A DNA stretch of 64,000 bases from Bolinopsis microptera (taxonomy: Eukaryota > Ctenophora > Tentaculata > Lobata > Bolinopsidae), in the NCBI RefSeq assembly GCF_026151205.1, contig NC_087076.1, forward strand, positions 19,275,919 through 19,339,918, written 5' to 3'. Each line of letters opens with the position of its first letter. Position 1 is the stretch's first letter. The translations under genes and the position numbers were made by a program. This document shows positions 58,122 to 64,000 of the stretch, piece by piece. The notes beneath the pieces were generated by a model. It saw only the letters and a program-made list of their open reading frames with translations. It had not been told where the DNA came from and made no database searches.

Positions 58122-61100
58122 CTACTTTTTTGACTTGACTTTCTTCTCCTTGGATGAACTATCCTTTGTGTCCGAAGCCTTGCTACCAACATTCGTTCTA
58201 GGCCGAAGGTTGTAGCCAGTCTTGCTCCTATCCGAGCTAACGCTATCAGGAGCAGTTGAATTATTGGACTTATCACCGTCCTTGCTGGCCTTGGCACCCC
58301 CGCTAGTCTTTTTAGCGGCACTACTCTTATAGAACAACCCTGATCTGGTTGTACCAGATGTAGGATTAGAAGAAGATCTATTTCCCCTTCTAAACCTCTC
58401 CTGGTCTGTGATATCCTTCAAGGAGATTGGTGTGTCAATCCCGCTGAAGTGCAATCCTGATCGGCTAGGGCCAGGATTATCTGATTTTCCCGCATCCAAA
58501 CTACCGGCAGATGTTGAAGGTTGCACTTCTCCTGCAGTATCCTCAACCTGTCGGTCAACCTGTCGGTCAGTATCCTCAACCTGTCGGTCAGTTTGAGCTT
58601 CATCAAGAGCTTCCTGAGCATCTCCAAATTCTTGCTCGCTCATTCCGGAAGTTTCCAGATCTGCTGAACTTAAAGCAATACTTTTATCACTTACAGTGTT
58701 CTCTGAGAGGTCAATCTCAGTTGCTGTAGTAGCTTCACTTTCAATAGCTGTTGTGGCTCCTGAGCTGGGATTAAGTGAAGTCTTCTCGAACTTCTGTCTC
58801 TTCTCAGCTATTCTACGGCTTTTTCGCCGTGGCGGAGCTTCCCAGGTAAGAATAACAGAGCCCTCGTCTGAAGAGCTATCATTTTGACGAGATTTTTGTT
58901 TCACTGGCTGTATTTTCTCCGAAATGACAGTCTTATCTGGGTTGTAAGCAATTTCAGAATGCTTGTTGATCCGATAAGGCTTCATCTTTGAGATGCTAAC
59001 AACCTTTTCCTTACCCTCAACTTCAACAACATAATTGTGGTCATTTAAAGACTTCACAACTTTGTACGGACCTCTCCACGTATCAGCATACTTGTGCTTC
59101 GGCCATAGTTCAAGCAGAAAGCACCAGTCTCCTGTTTTGTAGTATGGACCCCGCACTCTCTTGTCATACTGAGTAGCCATATACTTGGCTCTACGCTGAG
59201 AATTGTCTCTTGCAGTTCTCGTAATATGAGACACCTTTTTGTACAAGTCATAGGCTGCCTTTTTCACGTGATAGTCTTGATCAGTGTCATTTAATAACAT
59301 CTGATTTATTCTATCCTTGTCTTTGATGAACAAATCTCTAGGCATATGAAGTTCTCTTCCATAAACCAAAAAATTTGGTGACAGGCCAGTTCTTGTACAA
59401 GCCAAGCTATTCAGAGTAAATACAATGTATTTTACATATACATCGTAATTTTTCCAATCAGTGTCAGTTAGGGTAACTCTGAAGCTCTGATTTAGCTTAC
59501 GATTCATGGCTTCAGCTTTTCCATTTGATTGGGAAAACTTAGGGGTAGTTTTCAGGTCCTTGATGTCAAAAGCTTTCATGACTGCCTTCCATAGACCACT
59601 AGTAAATCCCGAGCCCAGATCATGCATGACGGCTCCTGGCATGCCATTTTTTAACACCCAGTGTTCCAACACCGCTCTAATGCTAGCCTCAGTACCGGTT
59701 GACCTCACCGGTACACACACTAGGTAATTTGTAAAGTGGTCACATATCGTTAGAAGTGCGACAGTACCCCTAGCTGTTGGAGTTTTGCTTGGCTCTAAAT
59801 GGTCGATACTTATACACTGGTTAAATTCAGTGTATACTATTGGTTTTAGAGGGGCCCGCGAAAATGTGGTAGGCTGCTTTGCCCTACCACATGTGACACA
59901 ACTACCAATGTACAGTTCAAACTCTCTTTTGAGTTTGTAGAAATAAAAATGTTTCATACATCTCTCTATACACGGTTGTACACCGGCGTGGCAGGTGTCT
60001 ACAGTGTCATGAAAAGAGTATAAAACACGTTCAACTAATGTACAGGGCACCACGATAAGAGACCTCATATCTCTTGATACCGTGTCATACCACTTCCTGT
60101 AAAGAACTCCGTCTTCCATTTTTAGAAGCTCAAAGTCTTTCCAGTAGTGCTGTAATTCACTGGGCTGACTACGAGGGTTGAACTCTCGCTCATTCGGTTT
60201 CCCATCGTCGTCCTTGATCCAACTGATGACAGTAGAAAGAATACGATCATTCGAATATTCTTCCTTGATGTCCTCAGATGACACAGGCTTGCTGCCATCA
60301 GCTTGAGTGATCCTCAAGATCTCATTTACCTGAGAATGCGATTCATTCTCCGTTTGAGTTGCTGATTCCTTAGTAGCGGTTTCATAACCGTGTCTGCTAA
60401 GAAAGTCAGCCATACCCATTTCGGAGCTCTGCCCTGCCTGGTGCTGAATTAAAAAATTGAACGAAGCAAGATCTGCTAATCTCCTCTGAATATACGAATT
60501 CTCGTTTCTGAAAATCTTTGATAATGACAGTAGAGCTTTGCAATCTGTGTACACAACAAACCTGGTTCCCTGAAGATAGATCCTCCAGTGCTTCAAAGCC
60601 CCATGAAGCGCTATTAGTTCAAGTCTGGTTGCACCAAATTTCTGTTGGTGCTTGGGCACAGCTCTCGACCAGTAAGCGATTACACGACGGGTGCCGCTAA
60701 TCTCTTGAGTGAGAACTGCTCCTTGACCCCGCTTTGAACTATCAATAGTAACCTGATAGCTCCTATTTTTATCAGAGACATCAGGTACCCCAAGAACTGG
60801 ACTACTTGTCAAAGCTGCTTTTAGCTTATCGAAGCTTTCCTGGCATTCCTTGGTCCAGTTGAATTTTTTCCCTTTTTTGAGCAAATCATACAGTGGTGCC
60901 GCCATTGTAGCAAATTGTCTCAAAAATCGGCGATAATAGTTCATGCTTCCAAGGAATTTCTGTACCTGTTTGACTGATGTAGGGGCTGGGAGGGATTGGA
61001 TTGGCTTTATCTTTTCTTGATCCAGTTTAACACCATGTGAACTGACCTTGTATCCAAGCCAGAGGACTTCAGTCTGGAACATTTTTGACTTGTCCGGATT

Positions 61101-62771
61101 GAGCTTCATATTCCCCCAGGAGAGGCGCTCTAGGACATATTTCAACTGCATGAGATGTGATTTTTCATCTGGAGACCATAAAAGGCAATCATCGATGTAC
61201 AGGATGATTCTGCTGAAAGGAATTTTAGTCATCAATAACAAATTTAATGCCCGACTGTACTGAGCACTTGAATTAGTCATACCCATTACCATACGTTTCC
61301 ACATGTATTGCTTACCCTTGTAACAAAAGCTTGTTAAATCTTGATCTTCACGTGACAAACCGATCTGTGTAAAAGAACTCTGAAAATCAAGATTCGATAA
61401 CCACTTACATTCTGACATGTGATCCATAATAGTATTTATTCTGGGTAATTCATAACAGTCTTGTATAGTTTGACTATTCAAAGCGCGCGCGTCCTGGACG
61501 AAACGGAATTTCCTTCCACTTTGTCCATCTGGTCCACCATGTCCACTTTGTCTTCCTGGGTTGCCTTTTTCCACAAGAAACGTCTGTGAGTTCCACAAGG
61601 AGAATGGACATGGAGTTATGTGATCTGCTTTCAACATACTCTCGATCTCCTCGTCCATTTGATCCTCTAACTTGTAGCTCACAGGCCGAGACGGTATCCA
61701 TTTTGCCTCATAATCATGCTTCAGTTTAATTTTAGCTTTGTAAAACGAAGCCTCCCCGAGGTCAAACCGATTTCTCGCAAAACAGTGGCTAAACTCAGAG
61801 ATGAGTGATTTCAAATCATTTTTATATGACTGCGAAATTTTCATCTTGTCTATACCCAACTTTTCGTAAAGAACATTTATGTCCTCCCATCTACCCCTTT
61901 CAATTGTTTCTTCGACTGAAATCGCGTCAGGAAGCCTGGGAATGTCAACGTGGTAGTCATGGGTAACGTAATGCTGCGACACTTTGTTTACCCTTTGAAC
62001 CCCCTGGGAATTGCACAGTGGTTCAAGAAAAGCTACCAACTGATTTTTATACAATGTAACGTCGTTTTCCATGACGTTCACATAATGTATTGGGATTAAA
62101 TTCTTTCTTGAATAAGAAATTGTCCCAGTTACAAAAACACCATCTCTATTGGATAACTGACGGTAAGGCTCCACAACTCCTTCATAGTTGTTTTTAGCGT
62201 TACATATAGCGATTTTTCCCCATATGTAACCCGTCGAGTTAGCTTTAAGAGTAACATTTTTGTTACACCTTATTTTATGACGACCTTTTAAACTTATGGG
62301 TTTGTCTATAAATTCAACAACTCCGCTAGGTAGACATAACTTTTTCTCTGGCAAGTTTATACGAGCCTGAACCTTATTCAGCAGGTCCAAACCTATTAGA
62401 AATTCGTTGTCCAGACTATCACATACTCCGTAACAATGGGAGGTCACCTGCTCACCAATTGTTACGAGAAGATCTATTTCACCTCTAAGTGGTATGAGAT
62501 TTTTTCCTATACCCGCTATGAGTGTGCTTGTAGGCTGTATCTTATCCATCAAGTTAGACTGTCTGATGAAACGTGTGTTCACCAAACTTATACCAGCTCC
62601 AGTGTCAACCAATAAGTTTACTGGTTGTTTAGCACACCAAGCGTTGACAATGATCTGATTCACACAGTCAGGCTGTAAAGTCTTATTGTTCATTCCTTTG
62701 TTAGCTAGCTTTACTTGTTTCTTGCTAACAATAGGAAGTAACTCTTTACCGGCACTAGTATTTTTACTCAT
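58122..62771 (-). CDS. Gypsy-type pol polyprotein (1549 aa)
   Basis: Aspartic protease with active site LLVDTGAG (D56). Reverse transcriptase about 345-575 with first catalytic Asp at 462 and YIDD at 525-528. RNase H about 670-795 (D677, E718, D743, D789). Integrase zinc finger H921, H928, C958, C961 and catalytic core D990, D1051, E1087. GPY/F-type module near 1230-1265 (RGPYKVVK). A Ser/Asp-rich tail of about 280 residues follows, with DRQVEDT repeats (coding for them lies at about 58535-58590) and a Lys-rich end. All catalytic residues are present. Oddity: a 14-18 residue Gly/Gln-rich insert sits between two conserved RT strands (about 404-420). The ATG at 62771 lies 26 bp after the gag stop in another frame, so pol is translated by reinitiation or by frameshifting that would need the upstream frame. 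Confidence 0.93.
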   Translation of the reverse strand: MSKNTSAGKELLPIVSKKQVKLANKGMNNKTLQPDCVNQIIVNAWCAKQPVNLLVDTGAGISLVNTRFIRQSNLMDKIQPTSTLIAGIGKNLIPLRGEIDLLVTIGEQVTSHCYGVCDSLDNEFLIGLDLLNKVQARINLPEKKLCLPSGVVEFIDKPISLKGRHKIRCNKNVTLKANSTGYIWGKIAICNAKNNYEGVVEPYRQLSNRDGVFVTGTISYSRKNLIPIHYVNVMENDVTLYKNQLVAFLEPLCNSQGVQRVNKVSQHYVTHDYHVDIPRLPDAISVEETIERGRWEDINVLYEKLGIDKMKISQSYKNDLKSLISEFSHCFARNRFDLGEASFYKAKIKLKHDYEAKWIPSRPVSYKLEDQMDEEIESMLKADHITPCPFSLWNSQTFLVEKGNPGRQSGHGGPDGQSGRKFRFVQDARALNSQTIQDCYELPRINTIMDHMSECKWLSNLDFQSSFTQIGLSREDQDLTSFCYKGKQYMWKRMVMGMTNSSAQYSRALNLLLMTKIPFSRIILYIDDCLLWSPDEKSHLMQLKYVLERLSWGNMKLNPDKSKMFQTEVLWLGYKVSSHGVKLDQEKIKPIQSLPAPTSVKQVQKFLGSMNYYRRFLRQFATMAAPLYDLLKKGKKFNWTKECQESFDKLKAALTSSPVLGVPDVSDKNRSYQVTIDSSKRGQGAVLTQEISGTRRVIAYWSRAVPKHQQKFGATRLELIALHGALKHWRIYLQGTRFVVYTDCKALLSLSKIFRNENSYIQRRLADLASFNFLIQHQAGQSSEMGMADFLSRHGYETATKESATQTENESHSQVNEILRITQADGSKPVSSEDIKEEYSNDRILSTVISWIKDDDGKPNEREFNPRSQPSELQHYWKDFELLKMEDGVLYRKWYDTVSRDMRSLIVVPCTLVERVLYSFHDTVDTCHAGVQPCIERCMKHFYFYKLKREFELYIGSCVTCGRAKQPTTFSRAPLKPIVYTEFNQCISIDHLEPSKTPTARGTVALLTICDHFTNYLVCVPVRSTGTEASIRAVLEHWVLKNGMPGAVMHDLGSGFTSGLWKAVMKAFDIKDLKTTPKFSQSNGKAEAMNRKLNQSFRVTLTDTDWKNYDVYVKYIVFTLNSLACTRTGLSPNFLVYGRELHMPRDLFIKDKDRINQMLLNDTDQDYHVKKAAYDLYKKVSHITRTARDNSQRRAKYMATQYDKRVRGPYYKTGDWCFLLELWPKHKYADTWRGPYKVVKSLNDHNYVVEVEGKEKVVSISKMKPYRINKHSEIAYNPDKTVISEKIQPVKQKSRQNDSSSDEGSVILTWEAPPRRKSRRIAEKRQKFEKTSLNPSSGATTAIESEATTATEIDLSENTVSDKSIALSSADLETSGMSEQEFGDAQEALDEAQTDRQVEDTDRQVDRQVEDTAGEVQPSTSAGSLDAGKSDNPGPSRSGLHFSGIDTPISLKDITDQERFRRGNRSSSNPTSGTTRSGLFYKSSAAKKTSGGAKASKDGDKSNNSTAPDSVSSDRSKTGYNLRPRTNVGSKASDTKDSSSKEKKVKSKK

Positions 62772-62797
62772 GCTGGTAGATGATTTACAACCTCTTA

Positions 62798-63919
62798 TTA
62801 GTTTAAACGGTCCCTATGCCCTGACGAAGAAGTATTTGTTATACTACTTTTTGCGTAACAGTTCCTCTTCAGGTGTCCCTTGCGATTGCAAGCCCAGCAC
62901 CTTCTCATTTCAGAACGAAAAGAGTTCGACTGTCGCCCTTCCACCATGGTATCCCTCCTCTGGCCCCTCGTTACTGATGGACTCCTAGCACGTTCTAGAG
63001 ACGTTCCTCTTTCTCTAGGCCGGTAATTGGAGGTACGTGGCCAGCGGTCTCTGCTACTCCGCCAAGGTGAGGAGGACCTGTTTGATCCTCGACTGTCATC
63101 ACTTCCGTGTCGTGGTCTATTCCACTGTGAAGGACTGACAGGGACTGGCTCACCTTGTTTCTTTTGACTTTCATTGTCAATGAAGAAAACCTTAGAGCCT
63201 TTCAAGATTGAAGCTGTGCTGACTTCACCTTCGAACATATTACTTATTTTCTCGAGTTTCTTGGCCAACTTTAGCGCTTCACTGAAAGTTGTGACTGAAC
63301 TCTCATTCAACTTTCGTCTTACCTCATTGTCTTTAACACCACGCATCAGTGCCAAAAGACAGTTTTCGTCTATTGAGTCCTCGCTGGTGAAAGCAATTGT
63401 AGCTTTCTCCCTGAGACGATGAGAGAAACTTGTTATACTCTCACCGGCTGCCTGTTTACACTCAAGGACCTCGTTTTTTAATGGTACGCTATCTGTACCA
63501 TAAACTGCTTCCTTGTAAATCTCACAGAAAAGAGAACAATTACGCTTCTCGTCATCCCCGAGATTTACAGATTTCAACGTCGAGTAAGTTTCATCATCGA
63601 CGTGTTGAAGAAAGAAAAGATGCAACTGGCTATCATTAATCTGAGTAATCTGTACATACTCCTGAAAACGTTCACAAAACCTTGAGAAATTTTCTCCTTT
63701 CTCAAACTTCCTGAGTTTTGTGACCTGTCCTAGTTTAATTCTAGACAGGGCACTTGAGATTTCGGTGGCACGACTTGCCTCATGCTCCCCCGATTCCACC
63801 TTCACCTCTGGTTCTGGCAGTAACTGGGCTATGCCAGTTTTAAACTGCGTTGAGGTTTCATCCTCCTTTTCCAGCAACGCCTTGACTTTTTCCAAAAGTT
63901 GCTCAACTGATTCTCCCAT
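62798..63919 (-). CDS. Gag-like protein of the LTR element (373 aa)
   Basis: An alpha-helical capsid-type region (about 75-235: KFEKGENFSRFCERFQEYV ... LMRGVKDNEVRRKL) is followed by an Arg/Ser-rich nucleic-acid-binding stretch (about 265-335) and one CCHC zinc knuckle CX2CX4HX4C at 341-354. This is the usual layout of Gypsy gag proteins that package element RNA. Start ATG at 63919. The frame is intact. Confidence 0.9.
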   Translation of the reverse strand: MGESVEQLLEKVKALLEKEDETSTQFKTGIAQLLPEPEVKVESGEHEASRATEISSALSRIKLGQVTKLRKFEKGENFSRFCERFQEYVQITQINDSQLHLFFLQHVDDETYSTLKSVNLGDDEKRNCSLFCEIYKEAVYGTDSVPLKNEVLECKQAAGESITSFSHRLREKATIAFTSEDSIDENCLLALMRGVKDNEVRRKLNESSVTTFSEALKLAKKLEKISNMFEGEVSTASILKGSKVFFIDNESQKKQGEPVPVSPSQWNRPRHGSDDSRGSNRSSSPWRSSRDRWPRTSNYRPRERGTSLERARSPSVTRGQRRDTMVEGRQSNSFRSEMRRCWACNRKGHLKRNCYAKSSITNTSSSGHRDRLN

Positions 63920-64000
63920 TCACAGCTGCTAATTATGGTCTGAAAAAGGAGACAAATTAACAATCAAGCAAATAGATGTACAAAGAACACGATGTCGCCT

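Larger units (their letters stand above)
53147..64000 (-). mobile_element. Env-bearing Gypsy-type LTR retroelement (5' LTR outside window)
   Basis: Read right to left: gag (63919-62798), pol (62771-58122), envelope-like ORF (57821-56079), an extra ORF (55772-53859), a purine-rich tract and a 3' LTR (53641-53147). All four ORFs are intact, which points to a recent insertion. The first 81 bases of leader before gag end the window; they include a splice-acceptor-like CTTTTTCAG about 27 bp before the gag ATG. The domain order in pol (PR-RT-RNaseH-INT) places it in the Ty3/Gypsy group. Confidence 0.9.

Noticed and set aside
58418-58887. ORFs opposite the pol tail
   Set aside because: They are produced by the repetitive DRQV and Ser-rich coding of pol on the other strand.

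Overview
The window is a repeat-rich, AT-rich stretch of an invertebrate animal nuclear genome. The evidence is spliced genes with GT-AG introns, a papain-family protease, an ABCB-type transporter, CR1-like LINEs, hAT and mariner-type MITEs and a Gypsy-type LTR element with an envelope-like ORF. A cnidarian or another early-branching metazoan is my best guess, but nothing in the sequence fixes the species. Non-mobile coding is sparse: an intronless secreted cysteine protease (3812-4831), the 3' half of an ABCB transporter (eight exons, 13189-16309), and two copies of an unrecognised three-exon secreted-protein gene (24562-25517 and 39851-40815).

Layout. 1-3750: degenerate and short tandem repeats and one small inverted-repeat element. 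3757-4893: protease gene with TATA box and polyA signal. 5839-12111: a block bounded by a perfect 40-bp inverted repeat and made of about 300-bp units carrying a CTTTGTCAC motif. A 3.7-kb foldback element with arms over 1.3 kb sits inside one unit (7185-10916) with a 5-bp target duplication. 13189-16309: ABCB exons. 16567-22600: a mariner-type MITE, a 5'-truncated LINE inserted in a MITE, and a second LINE relic. 22610-27470 and 29599-41980: two collinear copies of one segmental duplication, each carrying one copy of the secreted-protein gene. The second copy was expanded by tandem repeats, SINE-like elements and a decayed CR1-like LINE whose ORF1 fuses an AlkB-like dioxygenase domain to an SGNH esterase domain. 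42000-51300: hAT-type elements with exact 8-bp duplications (one nested in another), a transposase relic and dispersed repeats. 51406-52944: a compound 1.5-kb palindrome. 53147-64000: a minus-strand Gypsy-type LTR element with gag, pol, an envelope-like ORF and a further 637-residue ORF of unknown function; the 5' LTR lies beyond the window.

The duplication and nested insertions allow relative dating. The duplicate copies serve as empty sites for a LINE (26257-27127), a hAT MITE (23626-23885) and a 330-bp insertion (30024-30352). The two secreted-protein paralogs keep nearly identical introns and 3' ends while the middle of their last exon has diverged. The strongest candidates for something undescribed are the AlkB-SGNH ORF1, the extra ORF of the env-bearing LTR element, the paralog pair, and the two giant inverted-repeat structures. 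All exon, LTR and insertion boundaries were read by eye.
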